From: a bacterium
GTDB taxonomy: Bacteria; Patescibacteria; Paceibacteria; UBA9973
Reading direction: 5' to 3'
NCBI GenBank assembly: GCA_021813235.1
Contig: JAKALG010000002.1
Coordinates: forward strand, 1 to 26,760
DNA length: 26,760 nt
A program made the translations under genes and the position numbers. Under the pieces are notes generated by a model that saw only the letters and a list, made by a program, of their open reading frames with translations, did not search any database and was not told where the DNA came from. Shown here piece by piece: positions 15,322 to 23,545 of the stretch; within the stretch, counting starts at the first letter, position 1, and every line of letters begins with the position of its first letter.

Positions 15322-16624
15322 AATGGCAGTTCTTGTATTTTTTACCTGACTTACAAAAACAGAGGTCATTCCTACCTACCTTTTTTTCGGCAGGAAAAAC
15401 ATTCTTAAACAAATCTCTCCACTGTTGCCCAACTAAATCCCATGTCCAATTATTGATTACAAAACCATGTCCTGCTTCGGCAAGTTTTAATGCTTCTTGA
15501 TAGTTATTTCTTATATACATTAACTTGTCAACATATTCGTTCACATTAGCCAAAGGTCTTAGTCTTTCGTTGTCTTGGGTTAGGGCTATCCAATCATTTT
15601 GGGTTTTACCGGCTGTTACCAAAAACCCCCTATTGGTCAATATCTCCGTTAGGGAAGTATGGTTGGGAGCTATAACTGGCACCCTAGCGGCCAGCGCCTC
15701 CGTCATTGACAATCCCCACCCCTCGCCCAAGGTAGTCGTCATCACCAAATCTGAAGAATTATATATAAAATTAAGCATTTCAACTGATACTCCCTCGTGT
15801 TCGTCAAATCCAGGAGGAACTATGTAATCCTTCTCAGGTATTAAGTCAAAGTTTCTGGCAATTTCGTTTATATCATAAGCAACATCCTTGGCTTTCATGT
15901 GCAGGTACAAAAGAGCTTCGGGAGCCTGTTTCTTAAAGAGTGAAAATATTTGTAGCGTTCTGGCCACGTCTTTTCTGGGTTGGTTCCTGTTAACATTAGT
16001 TATCAAGAATCTATCATCCGCTAGTCCATCAAACCAATCATGCCTAAATTGTCTAACTTGATCTTTGGGAAGCGGTTTAATTTTGGTCGTGTCTACTCCA
16101 TGCGGAATCACCCGTAGCCTTTTTGCTAAATCTTTATCCCACCTTAATACCTCATTTTTTCCGTATTCTGTATAGGCAACAGGGATATCCGCTATAGAAA
16201 CTGACTTAGTAATCCAATTCTCTTTAGGCGTTGCATCTATCGGAAAATAGTAAATAAACTTAAAGACTTTTTTGTTCTCGGTAATCAGTTTTGTCCTTAT
16301 GTCTTTGATTTTTTCTCCGATTACTTCGACAATGAAAGTATCTTGCAAAACCCAAGTTAAATCATAGGCGCCCGTACCAAGCATTGCCAAATAGGCTTCT
16401 CTTCCAAATAAATCACCATTTGAAACAATGCTTGCGGGGAATAAGCGCACGGTAGGATATAAAGACAGCCATTCATTTGGCACTCCATAATAGTTAATTG
16501 CTACAATATCAATTTGGTATTGAACTTCTTTTTCTTTTAGCAGTTGCACTACCACATTCTGCGCAACCTGTGCAAACCCAGATGCACAGGCAAAATCCGC
16601 TAGTATTAATATGCGCCTACTCAT
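15311..16624 (-). CDS. GT4-type glycosyltransferase with C-terminal SEC-C zinc motif
   Basis: The product has 437 residues. The ATG at 16624 has a strong SD (GGAGG, six bases spacing), preferred over an in-frame TTG two codons upstream. The GT-B fold shows in RRILILADFACASGFAQVAQ, IPHGVDTTKIKPLP, TNVNRNQPRKDVARTLQIFS, and the donor-site signature TTLGEGWGLSMTEALAARVP followed by VIAPNHTSLTEIL. The last 21 residues form a SEC-C motif (GRNDLCFCKSGKKYKNCHYG), with C-x-C and C-H zinc ligands, usually found at the end of SecA and in assorted proteins. It likely transfers a sugar from a nucleotide sugar in the cytoplasm; the acceptor is unknown. It overlaps both neighbours by 8-11 bases. Confidence 0.85.
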   Translation of the reverse strand: MSRRILILADFACASGFAQVAQNVVVQLLKEKEVQYQIDIVAINYYGVPNEWLSLYPTVRLFPASIVSNGDLFGREAYLAMLGTGAYDLTWVLQDTFIVEVIGEKIKDIRTKLITENKKVFKFIYYFPIDATPKENWITKSVSIADIPVAYTEYGKNEVLRWDKDLAKRLRVIPHGVDTTKIKPLPKDQVRQFRHDWFDGLADDRFLITNVNRNQPRKDVARTLQIFSLFKKQAPEALLYLHMKAKDVAYDINEIARNFDLIPEKDYIVPPGFDEHEGVSVEMLNFIYNSSDLVMTTTLGEGWGLSMTEALAARVPVIAPNHTSLTEILTNRGFLVTAGKTQNDWIALTQDNERLRPLANVNEYVDKLMYIRNNYQEALKLAEAGHGFVINNWTWDLVGQQWRDLFKNVFPAEKKVGRNDLCFCKSGKKYKNCHYGK

Positions 16625-16904
16625 CTGCAACCTCCAGTTTTTTAATCCTTATTATTTCTTTTGGTTTATCTTCGGGCAATATTTTGTCTGATTCATTAAT
16701 CTCCCGCACCCAAACATCTTTAATAAGACCCAATAATTCCCTCTGGGCGTCCACAGTTTTTGCCAACGACAAATCATCGCTACAAACAGGTTGTGGCATC
16801 ATAGAATTGTTATTGAGATATATATCAACCATAGTTGGTGATATGCCTATTGCTTTTCCACAAAAAGGGCAAAGCCCCACTTTTAAAAAGTCCTTATTTA
16901 GCAT
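16617..16904 (-). CDS. Small protein with N-terminal CPFC zinc motif, function unknown
   Basis: This 95-residue protein starts MLNKDFLKVGLCPFCGKAIG, and has one further Cys (PVCSDDLSL). The first pair is typical of a zinc ribbon, but a full four-Cys set is not present, so it may dimerise or use His/Asp. The rest is charged and helical, ending in KKLEVADE. An SD (GGAGAG) precedes the ATG. It overlaps the glycosyltransferase start by eight bases and begins inside the last codons of the 57-residue gene, so it is translated within the cassette. I do not recognise the family. Confidence 0.7.
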   Translation of the reverse strand: MLNKDFLKVGLCPFCGKAIGISPTMVDIYLNNNSMMPQPVCSDDLSLAKTVDAQRELLGLIKDVWVREINESDKILPEDKPKEIIRIKKLEVADE

Positions 16905-17067
16905 TTACTCTCCATTCTTCCACTACGGTATCTCCATTTAATGACACAGACCATAATTGATAATTATCCTCAATAGTCCCCAAACTTTTGGGCTTCCATT
17001 CACTTCTTGTATACTTTCTGGTCAATGGTTTATAAGTTAGCAATGGACCACTTTTTATCTTTTTCAT
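16894..17067 (-). CDS. 57-residue protein of unknown function
   Basis: A short gene filling an otherwise unexplained gap of about 170 bases: MKKIKSGPLLTYKPLTRKYT, then RSEWKPKSLGTIEDNYQLWS, then VSLNGDTVVEEWRVNAK and TAA at 16894-16896. It has the best SD in the cassette (GGAGGTGA, five bases spacing), which is formed by the last Trp-Arg-stop codons of the preceding glycosyltransferase. Its end overlaps the next start by 11 bases. The basic N-terminus and beta-like second half give no family. It is below the usual 60-residue cut-off, so automated tools may skip it. Confidence 0.8.
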   Translation of the reverse strand: MKKIKSGPLLTYKPLTRKYTRSEWKPKSLGTIEDNYQLWSVSLNGDTVVEEWRVNAK

Positions 17068-17071
17068 ATAC

Positions 17072-17851
17072 TCACCTCCAATAATCTAAATTTTTATCGC
17101 TCTCGTTATATGGATGCTTAAAATAAACTTCCCGCATCTTATCTACGTCTCCAACAGGCGGATGTCCCCATTTTGTTAAAAAATATTGCTGGTTCTTGGG
17201 GAAGCTGATGCCGTTTTTTTGCCACTCTTCCGCATCTGACTTAATAACTCTTGAGCCAAAATGATAGAAACGGGCGCCCCCATAGACAACCGCTTTTTGG
17301 TTAGCCAAAGCAATCCTTGCGTGCATGTCCCCATCCTCACAGTAGGCGGGGACAAAATTTTCATCAAACTTACCAACATATTTGAAAAAATCAGGTTTTA
17401 CCATAAAACAGCTAAAGTGGGGATGTTCACTAAAGTTTTCATCTTCCGGGCAACTTTCCAATAAAGCTAAATCCGAATATTCCGCCATTGTCCACATAAC
17501 AAACTCAGGATGGGTTTCGGCAAATGCCACTAACCTATCAATAGCGTTACTCTTAAAAACAATATCGGTATTAATAACCATTACATAGTCACACTCCTGG
17601 TTTTGTGCTTCTTGTATGCCCATATTCCAAGCCTTACTTACGGATTGTTGCCCTTCTGGTTTGAGGATAGTAGAAAATTTGGGTTGCTGAATAAAGGAAA
17701 AATCCAAAGGCAACATTTCAGGAGACACATAGTTTTCAATAGGTATCCAAACTAAATCGTGAGTTGATTTGAACGATCTAGTTGTAAGGTCTAAATATTT
17801 TTTGTGTTCCACATTTTTCACAAACACGGGAGCCGTTATGCCAATTTTCAT
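17072..17851 (-). CDS. GT2-type glycosyltransferase (GT-A fold)
   Basis: This 259-residue protein opens MKIGITAPVFVKNVEHKKYL and carries the GT-A features QSVSKAWNMGIQEAQNQECD with YVMVINTDIVF (DxD-like Asn-Thr-Asp), then DENFVPAYCEDGDMHARIAL and a late GSR-V-I-K segment. It resembles rhamnosyl- or glycosyl-transferases of the GT2 family that act with nucleotide sugars. The start overlaps the GT9-like stop by four bases (ATGA). Confidence 0.8.
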   Translation of the reverse strand: MKIGITAPVFVKNVEHKKYLDLTTRSFKSTHDLVWIPIENYVSPEMLPLDFSFIQQPKFSTILKPEGQQSVSKAWNMGIQEAQNQECDYVMVINTDIVFKSNAIDRLVAFAETHPEFVMWTMAEYSDLALLESCPEDENFSEHPHFSCFMVKPDFFKYVGKFDENFVPAYCEDGDMHARIALANQKAVVYGGARFYHFGSRVIKSDAEEWQKNGISFPKNQQYFLTKWGHPPVGDVDKMREVYFKHPYNESDKNLDYWR

Positions 17852-18690
17852 AATAAATATTTATCTATCTTTTCTTTAATTACATCCCAATTAAAATTCA
17901 GATTGCTTTCAAAAAATACATCTTCGCCATTTTGGACATTTAGTATTCCCTTGCCTGACATCTCCAAAAAATTAATGTGGATGATATTTTTAGCATCTAC
18001 TGCGTGAGCTAGCATAGCCGTTGCGCTATGGACGGTAAAGATAGAATCAGTTAGTTGCATCATTGCGGCAGAAGTACCTATTGGATATCCGGGAAGCATT
18101 ATAAGGTTAGGCTTATCCGTTATTGGCTTTTCAAATTTTCTTTCAAGTGGGCAAAAATATATAATTGCAACATCATTTGGGAATAAATCAATCAATCTTG
18201 CCCAATCCTCGCCCCTAAAGCTTCTTCTGGGGTCACTTACTGCTTCAGGCTGAAAGATTACTGATTTTCTATACCTTGGGCTATTTTGAGTCTCTGAAGC
18301 GTAATCGTTATACATAATTGCCCTATAATGATGTAGCGCAGTCAATTTTTCCTCCTCTGTCAGTAAAAAGTAGGGTTTGTCAGTCGAGGGAATAAAATGC
18401 AGGGTAGTTTCGCACCAAGACCGTAAGATTCCGTAATTAACGGCATTACCCCAATCCACCTTAAATTCTATTGTTTGGTCATAGCCTGGTAGATTCATTT
18501 TGTTGGGGTCAGATTCAAATATAATTCTCTCAAAGTTATCCGTGTGGTTAGCGGCAATCCAATGAAGATAAAAACAAGTAATAAAGTCAACTTCAAAGCC
18601 TGGATTTCTCTCTTTCCATTCTTTGATAGCCGTCATTTGGCACATACAGTCCCCAAAATTATTACTTCTATTAATTACTAAAGCTTTCAT
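17848..18690 (-). CDS. GT9-like (heptosyltransferase-type) glycosyltransferase
   Basis: A 280-residue protein starting MKALVINRSNNFGDCMCQMT and AIKEWKERNPGFEVDFIT. The 'GD-x(3)-T-A-I/L-x-W/R-x-R-x-P' opening and the later PGYPIGTSAAMMQLTDSIFT with VHSATAMLAHAVDAKNI match ADP-heptose:LPS heptosyltransferase-like GT-B enzymes. It is somewhat short compared with the usual 330-350 residues. Both ends are coupled by ATGA overlaps. The actual sugar donor cannot be read from the sequence. Confidence 0.75.
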   Translation of the reverse strand: MKALVINRSNNFGDCMCQMTAIKEWKERNPGFEVDFITCFYLHWIAANHTDNFERIIFESDPNKMNLPGYDQTIEFKVDWGNAVNYGILRSWCETTLHFIPSTDKPYFLLTEEEKLTALHHYRAIMYNDYASETQNSPRYRKSVIFQPEAVSDPRRSFRGEDWARLIDLFPNDVAIIYFCPLERKFEKPITDKPNLIMLPGYPIGTSAAMMQLTDSIFTVHSATAMLAHAVDAKNIIHINFLEMSGKGILNVQNGEDVFFESNLNFNWDVIKEKIDKYLL

Positions 18691-19385
18691 CTTACATTTA
18701 ATCCAGTAAAGGTTGATTTCTCCGTTCTCCTATGCTCTAAAAGATAATCTGAGTCGATAGGATAAAAAGTATATTTCTCCGCAAGTTTGTCCATAAATCC
18801 TCCATCTGCGTGGGAAGCGAGTAACCAATCGGGGGAATAAAACGGCTGTTTGATATCTCTAAGACATTCCTTTCTGTACATAATCTGTCCCCCGTCTAAC
18901 ATACAGTCAAGCTTCGCATCTTTGGTGCCAAAGCCTATTGGCCTGTCCGCCTTAATCTCGGCCAAATGGAAAAATCCGTCTTTGTCTTGTTCAGTCACAT
19001 TCATGGAAAACCAAACAGCCATAGTGTCAGGATGTTGGACAAAATAAGTGACACACCTTTCAAAACAATCAGGATACAAAAGATCGTCATCAGACTTATA
19101 GATAATCAAATCTCCCGTGAGATTGGGTAAATATTCGTTTACGAGCAAAGAGCCAACAAACTGGCTTTTTCTCAGGTCTTCCGAGAAATCCTGCTCGATA
19201 TATAAAACCTTATCTTGGTTTTTACAAACTCTTCTCATTAACTTCCTTGTATGGTCATCATCGCTATTGTCCACCACAACAAATTCAAAATTCTGATATG
19301 TTTGGTTTAATATGCTCTTTACACCCTCAACTGCAATCTGTCCTTTGTTATAACTTGGGGTAAAACAGCTAACTTTTAGTTCCAT
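18687..19385 (-). CDS. GT2-type glycosyltransferase
   Basis: A 232-residue protein with the classic GT2 start VSCFTPSYNKGQIAVEGVKS, ILNQTYQNFEFVVVDNSDDD, and the metal-binding site LIIYKSDDDLLYPDCFERCV (D-D-D). The Cys-rich middle is followed by an acceptor-side segment YSPDWLLASHADGGFMDKLA. An SD GGAG precedes the ATG by about 11 bases, and the gene overlaps the small 70-residue gene by 17 bases. Confidence 0.88.
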   Translation of the reverse strand: MELKVSCFTPSYNKGQIAVEGVKSILNQTYQNFEFVVVDNSDDDHTRKLMRRVCKNQDKVLYIEQDFSEDLRKSQFVGSLLVNEYLPNLTGDLIIYKSDDDLLYPDCFERCVTYFVQHPDTMAVWFSMNVTEQDKDGFFHLAEIKADRPIGFGTKDAKLDCMLDGGQIMYRKECLRDIKQPFYSPDWLLASHADGGFMDKLAEKYTFYPIDSDYLLEHRRTEKSTFTGLNVR

Positions 19386-19581
19386 AAACTTTTAGCTCCT
19401 TTCTTTCCCCCACAAACTCATTGATTGCACCCTTTAGTTGTGAGCGGTATTTAATAAGGCCTTGCATTTTTTGGGCGTCTTCTTTTGTGTTTTCCCCACG
19501 CTCAACCTCTTCTACCATCATAAAAATTTTAATGTTGGTTATTGATAATTCGTCTATGAGTTCCGCTAAAGTTTTTTTCAT
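19369..19581 (-). CDS. Small helical protein, function unknown
   Basis: From the ATG at 19581 the product has 70 residues, MKKTLAELIDELSITNIKIF, then MMVEEVERGENTKEDAQKMQ, and GLIKYRSQLKGAINEFVGER. It is predicted to be two or three helices. The ATG overlaps the upstream stop as ATGA; an earlier in-frame GTG at 19608 is less convincing and would overlap more. I have a faint impression that 'LIDELSI-x-NIKI' occurs in small phage proteins near glycosyltransferases, but cannot verify this. It may be an adaptor of the cassette. Confidence 0.65.
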   Translation of the reverse strand: MKKTLAELIDELSITNIKIFMMVEEVERGENTKEDAQKMQGLIKYRSQLKGAINEFVGERKELKVYGTKS

Positions 19582-20363
19582 ATTCCGTTGGGTAAAAACT
19601 TCTTCCACTTGTTAATAAAATAAGCTTCAGATCTGTCATAGCTTGCCTTATCTCCTGTAAAATTGCTGGTTTCCATTTTTTTATCTATCCAAGTTTGATA
19701 ATCAGCCCTATTGGCAGTTACCCCGGATTTGTGATGACATAAAACGCCTATTGTCTTATTGTTCCAACCGCTAGTAAAAGACTTCATCGAGATATCCCTG
19801 TCATAGAAATGGTGATAGGTATAACCCAAATCAAAACCTCCAACTTCTTGAAACATTTTTTTTCTTCCTATTAAGCTCATCCCATCAAATATTACACAAG
19901 ACCTTGCGTCAGTTATTCTTTCTCCGTGTATTTCCGCCTCAATCATATTAGACATAGTAAATTGTCTGCCTCCCGTAATTCCTACCGCCCTAGACCCCAA
20001 AAACCCAAGAAGACCTAATTTATCATCTGCCTCAAATTCATTTAATACTCTCTTATCCCAGCCATATTCAAAAACATATAAATCATTGTGCAGAATGGCT
20101 ATCACGTCCCCCTTGGCATAGTCAACGCATTGTTGCATTGAACCAACCACCCCTATGTTGTCTTTGTTGTCTACTATTCTGTGATCAGGAAAATGGGGAA
20201 ACACAAACCTTTCCAAAAACTCTTTGGTATTGTCTTTAGAGGCGTTATTAATAACTAAAATCTCCGTATTCTCTTTATCGCTTATGTTGGCGATATGTGT
20301 TCCCCACACGCCCTTTGTATCCTCGAGCTGTCCCATAACTGGAATTGCTAGTGTCAATTTCAT
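19578..20363 (-). CDS. GT2-type glycosyltransferase
   Basis: A 261-residue GT-A enzyme: MKLTLAIPVMGQLEDTKGVW, ILVINNASKDNTKEFLER, DNIGVVGSMQQCVDYAKGDV followed by IAILHNDLYVFEYGW (the N-D-L metal site), and the acceptor-side EVGGFDLGYTYHHFYDRDIS. ATGA overlaps exist with both neighbours, so it is translationally linked to the methyltransferase and the small helical gene. Confidence 0.88.
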   Translation of the reverse strand: MKLTLAIPVMGQLEDTKGVWGTHIANISDKENTEILVINNASKDNTKEFLERFVFPHFPDHRIVDNKDNIGVVGSMQQCVDYAKGDVIAILHNDLYVFEYGWDKRVLNEFEADDKLGLLGFLGSRAVGITGGRQFTMSNMIEAEIHGERITDARSCVIFDGMSLIGRKKMFQEVGGFDLGYTYHHFYDRDISMKSFTSGWNNKTIGVLCHHKSGVTANRADYQTWIDKKMETSNFTGDKASYDRSEAYFINKWKKFLPNGI

Positions 20364-21586
20364 AAAATACTTGGCAACATAGTCGGAACTATAAATTTAC
20401 CACCCCTTTTTCTATATTCTTTTTCTCTTTCTAATACGCCCGCCAAATAATTCCACACCAAAAGCAAATAATAATTGGGTTCGTCATCTTCAGACTGCAT
20501 AACAACTGGAATTTTCGTACCAGGGGTAAATTTACCGATTTTATAAGGAGTCTTATCGACCACCTTGTCTATAATCGTGGTGTCTAGTCCCAAAACGTTA
20601 AGCATGGTGTTGCCCTTAGCGGAAGCGCCATAACCATAAATTTTATAACCTGCTTCTTTCAGTTTTTTAAGCTTAATGACAGTTCGCTGTTTAATATAAT
20701 TTACCCTCGACTGAAAACCAGCATAGGTATCCATGTGGTCTAGTCTAATCTCAAACTCCTCTCGGATGATTTTTTTTAGAAGTGGTGATTGTTTCTTTTT
20801 TTTCTGACTAACAAATACCCTAATTGAACCTCCCTGGGTATCTGCCATTCTGATATCAAACATATATAAACCAACCCTATTGAAAAGATAAGTTAAGGGT
20901 AAAAGCGAGAAAAAAGAGCGATGTTCGTGATAGATATTATCAAACTGGTCGGAAAATAGGAGATTGGGGAAATAATGACACTCAAAAATAAACACCCCAT
21001 CTGTGCTTAACAATGTTTTAACACCTTTCATGAAATCTAGCAGATTATCAACGTGTGCTACAACATTATTGGCAATCAATAAGTCTGTGGAGCCATAGGC
21101 TATAAGCATCTTTCTGGCAATATCTGAATTAAATGGCAAGACTAAGGTTTCAATTCCATTAGCATTTGCAAACATTGCAGGGGGAACAGCGGGATCAATG
21201 CCTATAACATTATCACAACCCAACTCAACGAAATCTTTTAACAGCGTACCGTCATTAGAGGCAATCTCGACAATTAACCCTTTACTCTGTTTGGGAAACT
21301 GGTTAACTGTGTCCTTGGCATATTGTTCGAAGTAGGCAATAGAGGAAGGAGAAGCACCCGTGAAGAAAGCATAATCTTTGCCAAATAAAATCTTATCGTC
21401 CACTATGCTTACCAACTGCACCAACTTACACTCAGGACATACCTTGACAACTAAGGGATATTTGGTTTCCTTTGTGGTTTTATGGGGAGGAAAACTATCA
21501 GCAAGGGGAGTGGCACCCAACGAAATAAAATCGTGCAGTTGATTGTTTCCGCATATTCGGCAGTTAGTCCTTATATAATAATTCAC
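20360..21586 (-). CDS. Class I SAM-dependent sugar C-methyltransferase-like enzyme
   Basis: The product has 408 residues. It starts with a four-Cys zinc domain (CRICGNNQLHDFISLGATPL, then VCPECKLVQLV), followed by the SAM-binding region LIVEIASNDGTLLKDFVELG with VIGIDPAVPP, then the catalytic area FECHYFPNLLFSDQFDNIYH with EHRSFFSL, and a C-terminal domain with YKIYGYGASAKGNTML, which is a nucleotide-binding-like fold. This three-part layout is that of TylC3/NovU/TcaB9-type sugar C-methyltransferases. The start is a GTG placed directly after a terminator T-run, without good SD, which is unusual. It heads the modification cassette. Confidence 0.85.
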   Translation of the reverse strand: MNYYIRTNCRICGNNQLHDFISLGATPLADSFPPHKTTKETKYPLVVKVCPECKLVQLVSIVDDKILFGKDYAFFTGASPSSIAYFEQYAKDTVNQFPKQSKGLIVEIASNDGTLLKDFVELGCDNVIGIDPAVPPAMFANANGIETLVLPFNSDIARKMLIAYGSTDLLIANNVVAHVDNLLDFMKGVKTLLSTDGVFIFECHYFPNLLFSDQFDNIYHEHRSFFSLLPLTYLFNRVGLYMFDIRMADTQGGSIRVFVSQKKKKQSPLLKKIIREEFEIRLDHMDTYAGFQSRVNYIKQRTVIKLKKLKEAGYKIYGYGASAKGNTMLNVLGLDTTIIDKVVDKTPYKIGKFTPGTKIPVVMQSEDDEPNYYLLLVWNYLAGVLEREKEYRKRGGKFIVPTMLPSIL

Positions 21587-21612
21587 AAAAAACGCCCCAT
21601 TTCTAGGACGCT
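21587..21612 (-). terminator. Intrinsic terminator/attenuator in the leader of the modification cassette
   Basis: On the minus strand CGTCCTA-GAAA-TGGGGCG forms a stem of seven pairs (two of them G-T) with a GAAA loop, followed by six T residues (21587-21592). The T-run ends one base before the GTG of the methyltransferase. Confidence 0.75.
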
Positions 21613-21655
21613 ACAAGGTAACTTTCCGCTTAGGGACTATGCCTTAACTTCGTTC
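21613..21655 (-). ncRNA. Transcribed leader of about 69 bases ending in a terminator: attenuator or small RNA
   Basis: From the promoter start near 21655 to the T-run end at 21587, a leader of about 69 bases would be produced. Before the terminator hairpin it can form a second hairpin (TTAAGG-CATAGT-CCCTAA, one mismatch). No known riboswitch pattern was recognised. It may release short RNA or regulate the cassette by attenuation. Confidence 0.4.
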
Positions 21656-21810
21656 TGGCTTACTATATCATTTTGTAACCCATCTGTCAAGTGGATTTTT
21701 ATATTCAGGCATACCTCATGGTTTAACTTATCTACAACAAGCTCTATGGGATAACGAGATTTACCATTTGGCAGGGCTTGCATCAATAATAATAAAAACT
21801 CTTTATTCAT
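21637..21810 (-). CDS. 57-residue protein of unknown function
   Basis: A short gene: MNKEFLLLLMQALPNGKSRY, then PIELVVDKLNHEVCLNIKIH and LTDGLQNDIVSQNEVKA, stop TAG at 21637-21639. An SD (AGGA) precedes the ATG, which overlaps the upstream stop by four bases (ATGA). Both support a real gene in a gap of about 220 bases. Its 3' half carries the promoter of the modification cassette. I do not recognise a family. Confidence 0.78.
   Translation of the reverse strand: MNKEFLLLLMQALPNGKSRYPIELVVDKLNHEVCLNIKIHLTDGLQNDIVSQNEVKA
21662..21690 (-). promoter_or_regulatory. Canonical sigma-70 promoter inside the end of the 57-residue gene
   Basis: On the minus strand TTGACA (21685-21690), a 17-base spacer, and TATAGT (21662-21667). 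The -35 box is perfect, the spacing is optimal and the -10 box has one mismatch. It lacks the RCAA-N4 flank of the late elements, so it belongs to another class and suits host sigma-70 transcription of the modification cassette. Confidence 0.75.
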
Positions 21811-22127
21811 TTTCCTAATTTAACCGGATGTTGTTTTTCATCTTTAATGATATTACCCTTACTGTTAACATAAAACATACGGCCATACCCCTCGTAGATA
21901 GCAACAGGCTTATCAACAGCCAGCATTTCGTCCATACTTCTACTCTTTGGCTTGTTGTGTTCTTTTTGATATTCCTCAGTTGCCTTGCACTTATCACAGG
22001 GTTGACTATAGGCAACTGATGTAAACCGACAGGCCAATTTTACACCACAATTCTTGCAATCCTGCCACATTGGTAAATCTATTCCAAATACTTTCGTTGT
22101 CTGTTTTCCCTTCTCCTTTAAAGTCAT
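21807..22127 (-). CDS. Small Cys-rich protein (zinc-binding), function unknown
   Basis: A 106-residue protein with a four-Cys set, WQDCKNCGVKLAC and YSQPCDKCKATEE, which fits a zinc ribbon. The C-terminal half (YEGYGRMFYVNSKGNIIKDE) is strand-rich. The start overlaps the terL stop by four bases (ATGA), and the end overlaps the next gene by four bases. I infer a packaging- or DNA-associated role only from position. Confidence 0.75.
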   Translation of the reverse strand: MTLKEKGKQTTKVFGIDLPMWQDCKNCGVKLACRFTSVAYSQPCDKCKATEEYQKEHNKPKSRSMDEMLAVDKPVAIYEGYGRMFYVNSKGNIIKDEKQHPVKLGK

Positions 22128-23545
22128 TTAAATCCTTTCATATAATCTAGGATGCTGGGAGTATTGGTAATATTGGCAAAACAAAGAGCAAGAGCGTCTG
22201 CTTTGTCAGGTGAGGGTAATCCCCGTTTTTTCATATCCTCTTTGCTTTCAATCTGCCGCTGGCCTCTTGAGTTAAATTTATATTTTATATTGGCAAGCTG
22301 AGCCGCTAAATCATCGTAAACATCTTGGGGAAGTACTGATAAGTCAATACTTCCCGACATAAACCTCTCCCTGAGCCCCCAATACATCTCCGCCCTTAGA
22401 TTAATAAAGCTTTCTTTATCATTTGGCTCGCTTGCGCTATTAACAAAATTGACCTCCTTAAACTCGTTTTGGTCCTTAACCATATCCATAATACCAACAC
22501 CTAATCCGCCCTCATCTCCATTAACTCTCCCCTGGGGGTGGAAATCCATAAACAATTTAAGCTCACCGGCATTTGCTATTGTGTCTACTTTAAATAAGGT
22601 TTTCCAATCTAAAACTTTTGGCCCCTTCCTATAGGCGTATTCGGTTTTATCCGAACCAAACCTAGCAAAATCAGCACCAATTTTCTCTTCGTCTTCTTCT
22701 TGAACATCTAGGTTGACCATTCTAGCCTGCTCTATCCTGCCAAGCGGAATTAGAGTATCATTAGATTCGGCAGGAAACTCACCCATAACCCTAGCTTCCC
22801 ACATTGGCGTTCCTTCCCCCCATCTCAGCAATTTGTCATAGACCCAAGCTGGCGTTATAAGATAGGGTGCCGGCAATTCTTTTGTAATCTTTTGCTCCCA
22901 AGTGTTATTGCGGATATCTTCCAGTGTTATGCCGAAAGTTGTAAAATTAGGCGTATCAAAGGCAGAAATATGAATTTTATTAACCGTAGATATTGTAAAA
23001 GACTTGTAGAACTGCCCCTCTAGGCTCGTAGGATTGCCCAAGTATAGAGTTTTTGCACTATCACTACTAACTATACCTTCTGAAGCATCAAAGATATCCT
23101 GTTTTACACCGGCAGCCTCATCAATGAGTAAAAGTATGTGTTCCGCATGGTATCCCTGAAAACGTGAAGGCTCATTGGTTGACAGACCCAACGCAAACCA
23201 TTCACGTCCCAGCTCAAGTGATGTTTGGTTTAATATCCCATCAGATGGAAAACGCCTCTTGGTCCAAGCCGCACCAATTTCACGCCATAAGATATCTTCA
23301 ACTTGCTTAAATGTGGGAGCAGTTGTTATAACCTTAGAGTTTTGAAAAGCATTCAAAAACCATAAGACTATTCTGGCAGAAACCCAAGACTTGCCTATAT
23401 CATGACAACTCTTAACCGAGGTATATTTATTATCCCTTACCGATTCTACTATTTGCTTTTGTTTCTCCCAAAGAGAACAATCAAACCCCGCCTCAATGAA
23501 GTGGACAGGTTCTTCTTGCATAATTTTCAAGGCTTCATCATTCAT
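22124..23545 (-). CDS. terL: Terminase large subunit
   Basis: The product has 473 residues from the ATG at 23545; a TTG one codon earlier is less likely, because the ATG forms a TGATG junction with the preceding gene and follows an SD-like AAGAGAG. The ATPase shows a deviant Walker A (SCHDIGKSW, about residues 47-55), QTS-x-LELGREWFALGLS, and a Walker B (ILLLIDEAAG, about 138-146). The nuclease part carries acidic clusters GADFARFGSDKTE, NGDEGGLGVGI and SPDKADALAL. It drives DNA packaging into the procapsid and cuts the concatemer. The stop overlaps the next gene by four bases. Confidence 0.95.
   Translation of the reverse strand: MNDEALKIMQEEPVHFIEAGFDCSLWEKQKQIVESVRDNKYTSVKSCHDIGKSWVSARIVLWFLNAFQNSKVITTAPTFKQVEDILWREIGAAWTKRRFPSDGILNQTSLELGREWFALGLSTNEPSRFQGYHAEHILLLIDEAAGVKQDIFDASEGIVSSDSAKTLYLGNPTSLEGQFYKSFTISTVNKIHISAFDTPNFTTFGITLEDIRNNTWEQKITKELPAPYLITPAWVYDKLLRWGEGTPMWEARVMGEFPAESNDTLIPLGRIEQARMVNLDVQEEDEEKIGADFARFGSDKTEYAYRKGPKVLDWKTLFKVDTIANAGELKLFMDFHPQGRVNGDEGGLGVGIMDMVKDQNEFKEVNFVNSASEPNDKESFINLRAEMYWGLRERFMSGSIDLSVLPQDVYDDLAAQLANIKYKFNSRGQRQIESKEDMKKRGLPSPDKADALALCFANITNTPSILDYMKGFK

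Noticed and set aside
21587..21655. Known riboswitch in front of the methyltransferase
   Set aside because: No pattern of preQ1, SAM, glycine or other classes known to me could be matched. Only the promoter and terminator are solid.
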